A DNA stretch of 64,000 nt from Pegea sp. RAD2-039 (Eukaryota; Chordata; Thaliacea; Salpida; Salpidae), in contig JAQGEQ010000071.1 of assembly GCA_034620365.1 (NCBI GenBank), positions 434,001 to 498,000 of the forward strand. The letters are read 5' to 3'. The notes beneath the pieces were generated by a model. That model saw only the letters and a program-made list of their open reading frames with translations, did not search any database and was not told the DNA's origin. The position numbers and the translations under genes were made by a program. Positions within the stretch are counted from its first letter, which is position 1. The number at the start of each line of letters is the position of its first letter. Shown here in pieces: positions 37,901 to 50,819 of this stretch.

Positions 37901-40900
37901 GAAAGTAAAGCTCTCATCTTCAGAACAATTGTTGGAGGATGGTTGGGTGAGTTGATGACTAGTTGTTGAAAAAAATCAGTTTTAAGCAAAAAAATTTAAG
38001 ATTTACTCGTTTCGGTTTCGTTTCGGTTTTGTTGAAAGTTTTGTTGAAAGTTTTGTTGACGGTTTTGTTGAAAGTTTCGTTGAAAGTTTTGTTGACAGTT
38101 TTGTTGAAAGTTTTGTTGAAAGTTTTGTTGACAGTTTTGTTGAAAGTTTTGTTGAAAGTTTTGTTGACAGTTTTGTTGACAGTTTTGTTATTATCGAGTT
38201 AAGAAAGAAATTAGTTAAATGAAGTTATTTATTAACAGATGGAACTTATGACAAGTCGTTTGTTCCTCGTAAGTTGAAAGGTTTAGAAGTTTATCTAAAG
38301 TACAATGAGCAGTAAACAGAGTTCAACAACGACAACAATAAATCATGTCAACATGTTTGAACTTGTTTATCTAGAACCTACTGGAGACCAAATTCAACAG
38401 ATGGTTGATAGTTTGGTTCGTTGTACGGTTGAAGTTTACGATTTAATCACCAATCAGCTGCTACCTACACCAGCTAAATCTCATTACACTTTCAACCTTC
38501 GTGACCTTGCAAAAGTTTTTCAAGGAATGTTGATGATGGAGATCAGTTCAATTCAAGTTTGTTGTTTCATTTTTGTCGGAATTATTTGTTTCAACAAAAT
38601 TTGATGAACAATCTTCTTACTTCAGAGTAAAGAAGATTTAGTTCGATTGTGGTTTCACGAAAGTTGTAGAGTCTTTCAAGATCGTCTAGTAAATGAGGAA
38701 GATCGAAACTGGTTTTCAGATCAGCTAGAAAAGAGGATTGTGGAGACTTTTCAAGTAAGATGTTTGAGGAGCACTTTTCACATATCTGAATCAATTCTGA
38801 TTTTTAACCAACTTAAAAAACTAATTTTCACAAAGTTTTCATGACTCGTTTGCAGCTAAAATTGGAATTTGTTCTTCCTGAAAAACCGATCCTTTATGGA
38901 GACTTTTTATCTACAAATGATACAAAAAGTTATCAATATATTAAAGATCGAAAAAAAGTAACAAATAAATCTTCCTATTTTCTTCAGAAGTTTCTCTTCT
39001 ATCTAATAAATCTGATGTAGATGGTTCAGTCCTTGGAAGATTACTTAGAAGATTACAATCAAGTCAACACTACTCGTATGTCTTTGGTTCTCTTCTTGGA
39101 TGCTATGCAACACGTATGTCGGATTTCTCGGATAATCCGGCAACCTCTTGGGAACGCTCTTCTTCTTGGAGTCGGAGGAAGTGGAAGACAATCCCTCTCA
39201 CGACTTGCGACTCACATGTAGATGATGATGATCTCACTAAAAACACTTCACAACTTTTGTGATGATCAGGGCGGACTATGAACTGTTTCAAATTGAACTT
39301 TCGAAGAACTATGGAGTAAATGAGTGGAGAGAGGATATCAAGAAGTGTATGTTAAAAGCTGGTCTACAAAATCTCCCCATCACCTTTCTCTTCAGTGATA
39401 CACAGATTAAAGATGAATCTTTCTTAGAGGTAACTTCTCCTCTTTTTATCTCATCCAATTAATCTTTATTTTGAAGGATATGAACAACATCCTGAATTCT
39501 GGTGATGTTCCAAACATATACGCATTAGATGATCAAGAAAGCATCATGAATGCCATGAAATCAGTGGTGATGGATCAGGGTATTGCTCCCACCAAATCTA
39601 ACTTATTCAACGCTTTCACTAAACGAGTCCGCTCCAACCTCCACTGCATCCTTTGTATGAGGTAAAGATCCTCAGATCTGCTGTTCCAATTTCTAAATTT
39701 TTCATCTGTAGTCCGATTGGTGAAATCTTTCGAGCTCGTATCCGGATGTTCCCGTCTCTCATCACTTGTTGTACGATTGATTGGTTTAGTGAATGGCCTG
39801 ACGAAGCTCTTCGGAGTGTTGCTGAGAGATTTCTGGGTGATATACCCGATGTAGATAATACAGATACAGATTTGATTGAAGGTAAATACGAATTACCTTC
39901 ATTATTTAAACCAATCATAAGATGTTGTTAGGGATGATCGATTCTTGTGTCTTCATCCATCAATCAGTTGCGAGCGCTTCCAAGTTATTCCTACAACAAA
40001 TGGCGCGTCATAATTACGTCACGCCAACTTCATATCTTGAATTGATGAAGATTTTTAGCAAAATGATCGGATTTAAAATCAGTGAATTAAAGACTAATAA
40101 GGATCGGATGAAGATTGGTCTTGATAAAGTGAAGTAGTGAGGCAAGCTAGCAGAGATTTATTCGTTTGTTTTCAGCTTCTCAGCACAGCTGGTGATGTTT
40201 CTAAGTTGCAAGAAGAGTTGGAAACTATGAGACCTCTACTAGAAGAAGCTGCAGAAGAAACAACTCAAACTATGAATGAAATTGAAGTTGATACGGTGAG
40301 ACTTCAATGACAAATCTTCTGCTGTCTCATTCGTTTGATGTCAGGAAAAAGCAAAAGAAACTCAAGAAGTTGTGAAGAAACAAGAAAGTGAAGCAACAGT
40401 ACAAGCAGAGAAGGCTCAAGAGATTGCTGCTGATGCTCAAAGAGATCTAGATGAAGCTCTTCCAGCTCTTGAAGCTGCTGTTGCCAGCTTGAAATCACTT
40501 AATAAAGGAGATGTCACTGAGGTGATCAGTCATCATTGAAATCAATCGATTAAAAGTTTGATTGGTGCAGGTGCGAGCTATGATGAGACCACCTGCTGGA
40601 GTTAGGCTGGTAATGGAAGCTGTTTGTATCATGCAAGGTATTAAACCCAAAAAAGTAGCTGGTGAACAACTAGGAACCAAAGTAGATGATTATTGGGAAC
40701 CTGGAAAGGCTTTATTACAAGACCCTGGCCGAGTTAGTTTGTTGAAGATTTGAATTGCTTAAGATTAGATTTTCAGAAAATCAGAAGTTTTTCATTTGAT
40801 TAAAGCGTTTTAATGAATCCTTTTTTATCAGCTGATTTTGATTTTCAGTTTTTGGATTCTCTTTTTAAATATGATAAAGAAAATATTCCTGATTCTACGA

Positions 40901-43900
40901 TCACCAAAATCCAACCATACATCGATAATGATGAGTTCATGCCTGCTGCTATTGCAAGAGTTTCAAAAGCTTGTACCTCAATCTGCCAGTGGGTCAGGGC
41001 TATGTACAAGTCAGTACCACATTTTGTGGCAATGACAACAAATTAGATGTTGGAATTCATTCCAGATACCACCACGTAGCTATTGGTGTTGCTCCTAAAC
41101 GAAAAGCCCTTGCAGAAGCTCAAGCAGAACTCGATGCTACACAGAAGATACTTGATGAAGCAAAAAGGAACTTGTTTGAAGTTGAACAAGGAATTGCAAC
41201 ATTACAGCAGAAGTATACACAATGTGAGGATACTTTGAGATTAACTTGGTTTATTGAACTTGCTTTTGTTTGAAGGTGTTAATAAGAAAGAAGAGTTAGA
41301 AGCAAAATGCAAACTGTGTGAAGATCGTTTAGTTCGAGCTGATAAACTGATTGGAGGATTATCTGAAGAAAAGATCAGATGGCATGATACAGTAGTATCA
41401 CTTGATCATATTATACAAAATGTGATTGGAGATGTACTGATCTCTTCAGGATTTGTTGCTTATCTTGGAGCTTTCACGGTTAGTTTTCACTGAACAATTT
41501 TCAGAATGAATTTATTAAAGTTTTGTTGTTAGGGAGAGTACAGACAAGATTTGTTGAAAGAATGGAGAAATAAAGTGGAAGAAGCAAAAGTGCCGATGAC
41601 TGATAATCCTAATGTGGTTTCGACCCTAGGAGATCCAGTTAAAATTAGAAACTGGCAAATATATGGGCTGCCACGTGATAACCTGAGTGTAGAAAATGGA
41701 ATTATTGTTCAATATTCACAAAGATGGCCTTTGTTTATCGACCCACAGGGACAGGTGGGGGTGTATCTCAAGTATTTCAGTGATTGACATTCTGCTGTTT
41801 TGGTTTGAAGGCAAACAAATGGGTGAAGTCAATGGAGCGTGACAACGGTGTTGACGTCATCAAATTAAGTGATCGCGACTTTTTACGAAGTCTTGAAAAT
41901 GCTGTTAGATTTGGTAAACCTATGATCCTTGAGAATATTTTGGAAGAAATTGATCCTGCTCTTGAACCAATCTTGCTAAGACAGGTTTGACTTTAACAAT
42001 TTGAAGTCATGAAAAATTGATGCTTTTAAAATTATTTCAAATTTTTAGACATTTAGACAACAAGGAGGTTTAGTGATAAAGTTGGGAGATGCAATCATCC
42101 CTTATCATGATGATTTCAAACTTTATATAACCACTAAACTTCCAAACCCACATTATACCCCAGAAGTCTCAGTAAAAGTGACAGTCGTCAACTTTACGCT
42201 AGCTCCAAGGTACATCTCATATATTTGTATAAAAAAACAACTTTTTTATTGATGATAAAAATGTTCTTTCTTCAGCGGTCTTCAAGATCAACTTCTTGGA
42301 AGAGTAGTTGCTGAAGAACGTCCAGATTTAGAAGAAGCTAAAAATCAGCTGATTGTGTCAAATGCAAAGATGAAGCAGGAACTAAAAGATATTGAAGATC
42401 AGATTTTGTTTCGGCTGAGTGCATCTGAAGGAAATCCTGTTGATAATGTTGAACTAATTGATGTTTTACAACAATCGAAAGCAAAAGCAACGGAGTTAAC
42501 GGTATTCATCACTTTCAATTTCTCTTCTTTCAACTTCTTATTCCATATAGGCAAAAATGGTAATTGCTGATGAAACGGAAAAAGATATCGACCAAACCCG
42601 GTCTCAGTATATACCTGTAGCAGTCAGAACACAAATTTTGTTTTTTTGTGTGTCAGACTTGGCAAATATTGATCCTATGTACCAGTATTCACTTGAATGG
42701 TTTATCGGCATTTTTTTAAATAGTATTGCAAATGCTGAAAGAGCTGGTAAATATCTGAATGTTGTTCAAATAATCTTTATTCTACTTTATTTACTCACTT
42801 ATTCATTAAATATTTGTGATACAAATTTGAAAAAACTCTTAAATAAATTTCAGTTAGAATCTTTTATGTTCGTTTCCAGATACAATTGATAACCGAATTA
42901 TCAACATCAACTCGTATACAACCTTTAGTCTCTACTCAAACGTTTGCCGATCTTTATTTGAACAACACAAATTAATGTTTGCTTTTTTGCTCTGTGTGAG
43001 TTTTTTTAACATTTTTATTTTCATGTTTACTTACAAAACATTATTAAACAATTTTTTGGAAGTTAATTAATTTTTGTAATTAATAAAAAATACAGCTGAT
43101 CACAGACACTAAAATCATATCAAAATCTTTTTGTGTTTTTGATGTCTTAGGTGAGAATAAAAATGCATCAATCAGAAATCGATCTAGCCGAATGGAAGTG
43201 GCTTCTTGCTGGAGGAACTTATGTCCCTGATAAACTTCCAAATCCATCTCCAGATTGGATTTCAGATCGTTCTTGGGGAGATATTCTGATGTTAGCTGCT
43301 TTGGTTAGTGATCTTTTAGCTCCTTTTTTTTATTCATCATCTGCTCGTTTTTTAGCCGACGTTTGAGGACTTCGCCAAAGATTTTAAGAACCATTTAGAA
43401 GATTTTAAACAAATATTTGATTCTGTTGAGCCTCATAGAGAAGATCTTCCGGCGTCGTGGAATGAAGAACTTGATGACTTTCAACACTTAATTGTGTTAA
43501 GATGTTTAAGAGCTGATATGGTCACTAAGATCTTCACCTGTACTTTGATCTCATGTGCTTGCTTGTAGGTAACTAGTGGAATGCAAGATTATGTGGCCAA
43601 ATATATGGGCCAGCATTTTATTGAACCACAGACAAGTGATCTGTCCGTGGTCTTCAAGGAGTCCTCTGCTTCTACTCCTCTTATCTTTGTGCTTTCTACC
43701 GGAACTGATCCTGCAGCTGATCTTTACAAGTTTGCTGAAGAAATGAGATTTTCGAAAAAGTTATCAGCTATTTCATTGGGCCAAGGACAAGTAGGTCACA
43801 AGTTTACCTTATGAGTTGCTACTGCATCATCTTCATGTAGGGACCTCGAGCAGAAGCTCTCATCCAAACTGCAATGGACCGCGGGAAGTGGGTCTTCTTC

Positions 43901-46259
43901 CAAAATTGTCATCTTGCTCCAAGCTGGATGTCCAGTCTCGAGCGTCTTATCGAATCGATTGATCCGGACAAAGTAGATTAAGAGTAAAAACAAGTCTTCA
44001 GATAAGATTGGATTTCTTGGTGAAGGTTCATCGCGACTTCCGGCTGTGGTTGACATCGATGCCTAGCAACAAGTTTCCGGTTTCAATCCTTCAAAATGGA
44101 AGCAAGATGACTATTGAGCCTCCTCGTGGGATCAAAGCGAATTTATTGAGAGCATATGCTTCTCAACATGATGACTTTCTGCAAAGTTGCTCCCGAGTAA
44201 ATAATCCTCGTTTGTGATGATGACAAATGTTCATTCTCGCCACTAGGTGTCAGAGTTCAAAACACTACTTTTCGCTTTGTCGCTTTTTCACGGAGTAATT
44301 CTCGAAAGAAGAAAGTTTGGAGCTTTGGGATTCAATCGTCCTTACGAGTTCATGACGGGGGATCTTCGAATCTGTGTTTCTCAGCTCAAGATGTTTTTGG
44401 ATGAATACAAGGAGATGCCATTTAAGGTATCTTTTTCTTACCTCTTCACATTCATCGAAACTGTTCTGCCTTCTAGTGTTTGACTTATACTGCTGGTCAC
44501 ATCAACTATGGTGGTCGAGTCACTGATGACTGGGATCGCCGTTGTATGATGAACATTCTTTCTGATTTCTACAACTTTGATGTCTTACAAACTGGTCACC
44601 AGTTTTCTGACTCTGGAATCTACAAACAGATTAGTCCGGAGAGTGATATTAACGTTAGTGTCCGATCTGTTGACGCTGATTAGTTGATGAAGATCTTTTT
44701 GTGATTTCAGGGTTATCTTCAGTACATTAGAAGCTTGCCACTAAATGATACCCCCGAGATATTTGGAATGCATGACAATGCCAACATCACATTTGCTTTG
44801 AATGAAAGTTTTGCTACATTAAATTCTCTGATTCGTTTGCAACCCAAAACATCTTCAGCTTCCGGAATATCTAGTGAAGAGGTGGGTCTTATAATCTTTA
44901 CATCTTTACAATATAATATTATTTTCAAACTAACAGACTGTTCAAGAACTTACAAATACGATTTTACAAAAAGTTCCTCAGCCATTAAACTTAGAAGCAA
45001 CCATGTTGAAATATCCCGTACTTTACGAAGAATCGATGAATACTGTCTTGATTCAGGAAGTGATTCGGTATTTAAAAACTCTTGTCTTGTGTGAAAGTTT
45101 ATGTAATAATATTTAAAGATGAAAATTTATTTGTTTTTAAGGTACAATCGGCTCCTTAAAGTTATTATCAACACATCGCAAGACGTTTTAAAAGCAATTA
45201 AAGGTTTAGTTGTGATGTCAGAACCACTTGAAAAGATGTTTAATAGTCTTTACATTAACGAAGTTCCTGATCTATGGTCATCAAAGGTCTTTTTTATTTG
45301 TATTTAGCTTCAGTCTTCTATATATATTGAATTTTAACAGGCATACCCTTCATTAAAACCTCTTGCTTCTTGGATTAATGATCTGATCACTCGAATGAAT
45401 TTTATTAAATCTTGGATTGCTAATGGAATTCCCACTGTGTTCTGGATTTCAGGATTCTTCTTTCCACAAGCTTTTCTAACTGGTACACTACAGAACTATG
45501 CTCGACGACAATTGATATCCATTGACACCATTTCATTTGATTTCAAGGTTCTTGACTAACAGCAATTGTAGTAAAGTCAAATTGATGATTTATAAAAAAA
45601 TGATTTTGATAAACAATATTTAGTAAACAAGTTTAATGAAAAGTAGTTACGTGTGTTTTAAAACTTCCGTTTAAAAAACCTCATCACTATTTCCTCTAAA
45701 TTTAATTTCCTTTCATTTTGAATTATACGTGATGTAACACCAATCAATGAATTATTATAATCTTTAAATACTAATAATCTAAACTTGTCAATGTATGAAG
45801 GTCTTGAATTTACCATATAATGAAATCAAAGACAAACCACCAAATGGATGCTACATCCGAGGACTTTATTTAGAAGGTGCACGGTGGGATTTTGAAAACA
45901 GTTGTTTAACAGAATCCCGCGCAAAAGAATTATACACTGACATGGCAGTGATGTGGTTACTACCGGAAGGGGATAGGTACAAAGATATGTCTTTTAAAAA
46001 ACGGATTGTGTAAATTTATCATTTCAAGTTCACTTTGTAAGAATTATTATCAAACATAAAATAATTTTTATTTTTTAGAATAACTCCTTCAAAAGGTATT
46101 TATCTTTGTCCTATATATAAAACATTGACAAGAGCAGGAACCTTATCTACAACTGGCCATTCGACTAACTATGTGATATCTGTTGAAGTACCGACAAATA
46201 AGAAGGAAAAACATTGGGTTAAACGTGGTGTTGCTCTGATATGTGCTTTGGATTACTAA
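25954..46259 (+). CDS. DNAH1: Axonemal dynein heavy chain 1 (inner arm, DNAH1 orthologue), about 80 exons
   Basis: A complete inner-arm dynein heavy chain, the ATPase motor that bends cilia and flagella. I followed it exon by exon from [12 protein letters not shown] (25954) to the ending [13 protein letters not shown]-stop (46259). Nearly every exon aligns in order with vertebrate DNAH1, and that C-terminus together with [20 protein letters not shown] is diagnostic for DNAH1 among dyneins. Order: short basic N-terminus and tail (to about 33.5 kb), linker, AAA1 with GPAGTGKT (33920-33943) and [11 protein letters not shown]2 with GPTCSGKT (35053-35076), AAA3 with GGTGTGKT (37363-37386) and [12 protein letters not shown]4 with GVGGSGRQ (39168-39191), stalk and microtubule-binding domain (about 40.1-41.5 kb), AAA5, AAA6 and the C-terminal cap. 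No frameshift or internal stop was found. Most introns are 45-110 nt; longer ones lie at 26719-27341, 27630-27841, about 29112-29571, about 36042-36763 and 37947-38238. One intron uses a GC donor. Total length should be near the 4,200-4,300 residues of the family; I did not sum every exon. Confidence 0.97.
26860..27187 (-). mobile_element. LINE-tail and repeat insertion inside DNAH1 intron 4
   Basis: Bases 26860-26923 are close to the reverse complement of 8867-8928, the tail of LINE copy A, so a fragment of that family sits here antisense to DNAH1. About 165 bases further on, 27089-27187 resembles 9139-9242 in direct orientation. The host intron (26719-27341, about 620 nt) is many times longer than most introns of this gene, and the insertion explains that. 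The flanking exons splice in phase. Confidence 0.7.
29964..30147 (+). other. GC-AG intron in DNAH1
   Basis: The exon ending ...FVVDLIL plus one G (29963) must join AT-GAA-ACT at 30148 to restore the conserved [12 protein letters not shown]. The intron then begins GCGAGT and ends TTACAG. No nearby GT keeps the frame and the conserved residues. This is a non-canonical but known GC-AG type. Confidence 0.75.
38009..38190 (+). repeat. 12-bp minisatellite with 36-bp higher-order unit in DNAH1 intron
   Basis: Thirteen full 12-bp units of GTTTTGTTGAAA type run from 38026 to 38181, with a partial unit to 38190 and a GTTTCG-rich lead-in from 38009. The last three bases of successive units are AAA, AAA, ACG, AAA, AAA, ACA, AAA, AAA, ACA, AAA, AAA, ACA, ACA, so units are arranged in triplets of 36 bp. 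It lies in the intron 37947-38238 between exons ending GGWL and starting DGTYDKS. Confidence 0.95.
40090..41478 (+). other. DNAH1 stalk and microtubule-binding domain
   Basis: Coiled coil 1 runs from [15 protein letters not shown] through the Glu/Ala-rich [13 protein letters not shown] region to LNKGDVTE (about 40090-40520). The microtubule-binding tip is carried by the exons 40571-40731 and 40849-41007 ([48 protein letters not shown]). Coiled coil 2 starts at 41064 ([16 protein letters not shown]) and runs to about 41478. Lengths and order match DNAH1, with no insert or loss. Confidence 0.85.
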
Positions 46260-47811
46260 ACTGTGAAAACATTTCAAATATATTTATTTCACTGTGAATT
46301 TGTTAGCCTGAACAGCTAGTAATTTGATGAACTCGTATATGTATATAATATAATCTTTTGAGATAAACACCATTTTAGTCTGTGTATTTTTTGTATCGCT
46401 TTTTCAATATTGATTATTTCATAAAATTCTTACTTCGAGAGCCGTGAGACTAAATAGGAAAAAAAGTAAGTTTCAAATGGCTCAATAAAACTTTTTCCAA
46501 TTTCTGAATGGTTGAGTTTGAAAAAAAATTGAAAGTTTTTTCTGATAAAGACAGTGATTAAATGAATTTCTTACTAAGTGTTGAAAACAGTTTTATAATG
46601 AGATTTCATAATATTTTTTCATAACTTTCTACTGTTTACAAAACCTCAGTGGCAGTTTTGTTTTTAGCTCTAGGCCATTAAGCTCTCAATTGTTTAGCTA
46701 AAAATATTTTTAAACAAAATAAAAAAATAATGTTTACATTTAGGTTAAACATAATATTTTATTTTACTTAAAAGTATTTAAAAATAATACTGAACTGTTA
46801 TATTAAATGTTTATTAGTTTAGTCTTAAACTACTCAAATATTACTGATGTTATTTTTTAAAGAAAGTTCAGTCATTGCAAAGTTTCTTGTAAAGTTAGAG
46901 TTGATATTACTCAAGAATGACTTATGTAATCTAAAATATTAAAAGAAATGTTTTAACAATGTCGCTTAAAAACGGAAAATTAGAAAGTTATTTTAAATAA
47001 ACAATGTTAGAATAATGAGTTGTGATTTTAGTATATTGATTTATATATGTCAGCCGTTAGTGTTTAGTCGTGTAGGAAAACTCAGTAAACAGAAGAATCC
47101 GTCCAAGATTTCAAGTATAAGGCTGCTGCATGAAATTTTAATGAAGCAAAAGCTGCTCTTTTGTAAAATCAATTTGTGAAAGCTTAACCTGCAGTTTTAT
47201 CTTTAAAATGTGTAATTAAAAACTTGTTTCAGGAAATGATTAATGAGAAAGAAAGTTTCATTTATTACTTTTTTTAAGGAAGATGTATTTCATAGAATGT
47301 AAGTTGTTTAAAAATGTAAACTGAAACTTCTATGCACTGTGAGATGATAAGCAGTGAAGCGTAACCATGTTGGTATAACTAGAACAATTTAGCTGCAATC
47401 TTAGTAGAGCAAAATGTCTGGCTTCACAAGTTGGCTTCACAAGTTATCTAATGCAATAAAATCGAAGCAATATTTAAAGTACTATTAGTTATCTTCATTT
47501 TAAAAATTAAGTTTACTTTTTAAAGATTTATATATCAGCTTACTTTAAATTTGTTGATGTAAACTTTTTTTTTTCGTGCTGTTATTTAGGAATAAGACAG
47601 CTTAACTAAACTTTTACTATAAATTGACACATACTTGAAAACTAAGTTTGAAAACACTTATCACATGTAAACTATATAAGGCTTTCTTTTTAATATCTTA
47701 ATTTGCAATTTGCGAAACCTTATTTTTTATTGATAGGCAAATTAGTCAATTTAATAGTTGAATTAATGACTTGATAAGTCAACATCATCTGCTTTAAAAC
47801 TGCATTTAAAT
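46260..47811. other. Intergenic between DNAH1 and the GT31 gene
   Basis: About 1.55 kb with no coding block recognised. It holds the DNAH1 3' UTR and the promoter of the next gene. Confidence 0.55.
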
Positions 47812-50800
47812 ATGAGAAAAAGTTATGTGAAGCCAGCTGTTGGCTGTTTATCGACATCGAAAAAGCGATACTTGATATACTTTTACATATTATTGGTGAT
47901 CACAATAAACGTTATGGTTGTACTACTGATTCAACATAACAATCTTTTAGGAAATCATTTTTGGAAAAACGTAAAACAAACAAACTTGTGGATGAACAAA
48001 AAATCCCATTTAATGCAAACTAATAAGTATTTCTAATGTTTTACACTTTTCCTTATTCTAATTGTTGTTTTTAATTTACCAAATAAATACAGACTTTAAT
48101 ATATTAAATATTTATCAACAGGTTTATTTATCTCCCTGAACGATTTGTTAATAAAGTTGAGGAACAAAAGCTTTTCGTCTTTTCTCAGCGGTAATACTTC
48201 TTCATTCCTAGCTACAAGTCTCTTTTTTACTCTTTTTATTTTGATCCAATAACAAAGCTTTAAATGTCAAACAAGCTGTAACAAAGGAACGATGGAACAT
48301 CACTATGATTATAATCATTTATTTTAGTAATAAATTTCTAAATAATTTTAAAAGTCTTTTAAAATTTGAACAGCAGTTCCTAGATTAGGTATAACGGTTT
48401 TTAATTTAACTCTCGTTTATTGTTCTGTAGAAATACAAATAATACTTTTTATGTTACAAAAATAATATTTGAATAATGATTGAACTTTTTGTTCTTTCGT
48501 GGTAAGTGATGAAATTTCTTCTTTTAGGTTTATTCATTCAATAATGGGCTGAAAACTATTCATATATTCGGCCTTTCTTTCTGTATAAGTAGTAGGTTGT
48601 AAACTACGTTTTATTCCACAGGCCATGGAAATATTTAAAGGACATAGATAACTCTTCAGCTCGTTATTTTATGACATTTATTGTTAAAACTTCTGCTAGA
48701 TTTGCTAGTAGACGCTTTCTCGTTCGGAGAACATGGGGTTCCATTGATAAAATCAATAATAAAAAGTAAGCTCTGTCATACACATCAAATTATTACATAT
48801 TATAGAAAAATATTTTAAAAATCGATTAAAATCATTTATAATAATTTAAGAGTTTATTTCTAAATCAAGGATATATCGCCATACAAAAGAATTGCCATTT
48901 TAAACTATATAAAAAACCATTTTTGAGGATTAACTTTTTTATTTATAAAATAGATTTTTTTAAATAATTTTTGCCAATAAAAAGAAAGCCTCATTGAATA
49001 AAGTTTACGAATGAAAAGAAAGATTAATTTACTTTTTATTGATTCTATCAGATTATAATAAATTTTGGAAATCTATCATGGTTTAATCATATTACTTGAA
49101 CATTCAAACATGATATAAATTTTGAAAAATGTAGATTATAACTTTTTAGTAAATCATTGAAAGTTTAATTAATAAATTTAATGATAGGATAAAAAATTCT
49201 TTACCTGTTTAGTTTTGGTCTCATATTTTTGATCGGTAATATAACTGATGATAATGAAAAAAAAAAAATTGAGGAAGAAAACAACTTATATGGTGATATC
49301 TTGCAAACTGATGCTGGAGACGGTTATAACGATCTTCCTCAAAAGGTTTTAAATAAATACATGATTTCTTTTGGAATTTAAAATTAGTTTAATTGTAATT
49401 AATTTTATATTTTGTAACGTGACCATTTCATGTAAAAGTGTCCTTTTTAAATACTTGTAAGCTCATTTACTTAAACAAGATACTTTTTGCAGCTTTTGTC
49501 ATCATTTCAATACGTTGTCGATGTATTAGGAGATACCAGTGAATTTTTTGTCACTGGAGATGACGACTGTTATGTAAACTTCCCTTCAATATATGATTAT
49601 TTTGCTTCAGATACAAACCAAAAGAAAAAAGTGATTCACTGTGGCTTTTCCTATGATATTGATGCTAAGCCTTCAAGGTGAGTCTTATTAACTTAGACAG
49701 TTCAAGATTTTCTAATTGTTTTAATCCACATGAACTCTTAAAATAAAAATTGAAAAAAATTAATAATATTTTGTATATGAACAGTTTGTAAATACCTATA
49801 TATAGGTTCTATCAAATATCCTAATACCTAGTAAACCATTCATACTTCGTTATTAGTTTAAACTGCTCACTATTCAACTTTAAACAACTTGACTTTCAAA
49901 CGCAGCTAGGTTTTTTCTGTGTATGCAATTTAAGCACCATTTAAATATTAAACTTTACTTGACCATTTTTGTTTTAAGAAATTTACTAAAATGTAAGAAA
50001 TTATTAAAAGCATCAGAACATTTTTTAAATGTTTGTCATTTTTGGTATGATTTTCTAAAATAACTACTTATATGTTGTATAAGGTATAATGTTATAAGGT
50101 TATAAGTTGTATAATAAAAATATTATTAAAATCCCTTTTAAAACAGCGTTTAACTTAAATGCAAATGTTTCTACCAGTTCATTGTTTTAGTGAGCTTATA
50201 TGCTTACTTTTTATTAACTTTGACTAATATGAAAAATTAGAGGAAATTAACAAGGTTGTTAATTATACTGTCCGTAATTTCATTATTTAGGTTTTGTTAC
50301 TAACTCCAAGTTTTTTACCCTTCTTTTAACAGAGAAGTTGGTACAAAATGGTATATGTCATCAGAACTTTATCCAGCAGAGTACTATCCACCATTCTGTC
50401 ACGGTGGAATGGTTGTTCTCACGTACCAGCATATTGAGGGGCTATTTGCACAAGCCTTAGTCACAAATACTACTGGCTTTGTTCTTGAAGATGTTCTAAT
50501 TTTTGGCATTTTACGTCATAAGCTTCAAAGTGGGGATGATTTTCGAATTGTTCCTTATGGTTATAATAATAGACCAACTTTATTTGGAGTTCATGAAAAC
50601 TTGGTTTTTCATTTAGGCTTGGAAAAAAGTTTGGAGAACAAAATGCTTTATTATTGGAACCGAAGCTTGCGTTCATTTAATTTCAAAGTAAATAATCCAA
50701 ATGTTAAAAAAACGCATGTTTCAAAACATTTTTCAACAATTTTAAAAAGATTTGTTACTTTTGAAAATAAGAGTATTGATCAGACAATTTCCTATTTTAC

Positions 50801-50819
50801 GTCTTTCTGGGAAAGCTAG
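47812..50819 (+). CDS. Beta-1,3-galactosyltransferase/N-acetylglucosaminyltransferase family (GT31), type II membrane protein
   Basis: Six exons (47812-48026, 48122-48190, 48622-48765, 49213-49345, 49493-49677, 50333-50819) join in phase to 410 residues. A short cytoplasmic start (KKR) is followed by a single signal-anchor helix (LIYFYILLVITINVMVVLLI), as expected for a Golgi type II enzyme. GT31 motifs follow in order: SRRFLVRRTWGS, GLIFLIGNIT, YGDILQTDAGDGYNDLPQK, the metal-binding DxD (TGDDDCYVN), AEYYPPFCHGGMVVL, and LEDVLIFG. The family transfers Gal or GlcNAc in beta-1,3 linkage to glycoprotein or glycolipid acceptors; the donor and acceptor cannot be told from sequence. Introns are 95 to 655 nt, longer than most in DNAH1. 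A diverged member, but no catalytic motif is missing. Confidence 0.9.

Noticed and set aside
38026-38190. CRISPR-like array
   Set aside because: Direct tandem repeats without spacers in eukaryotic intron DNA; this is a minisatellite.
37963-38202. Open frame encoding a repeating VLLK/VLLT protein
   Set aside because: It is produced by the 12-bp minisatellite within a DNAH1 intron; the dynein exons on both sides splice over it in phase, and the dynein frame meets a stop before the array.
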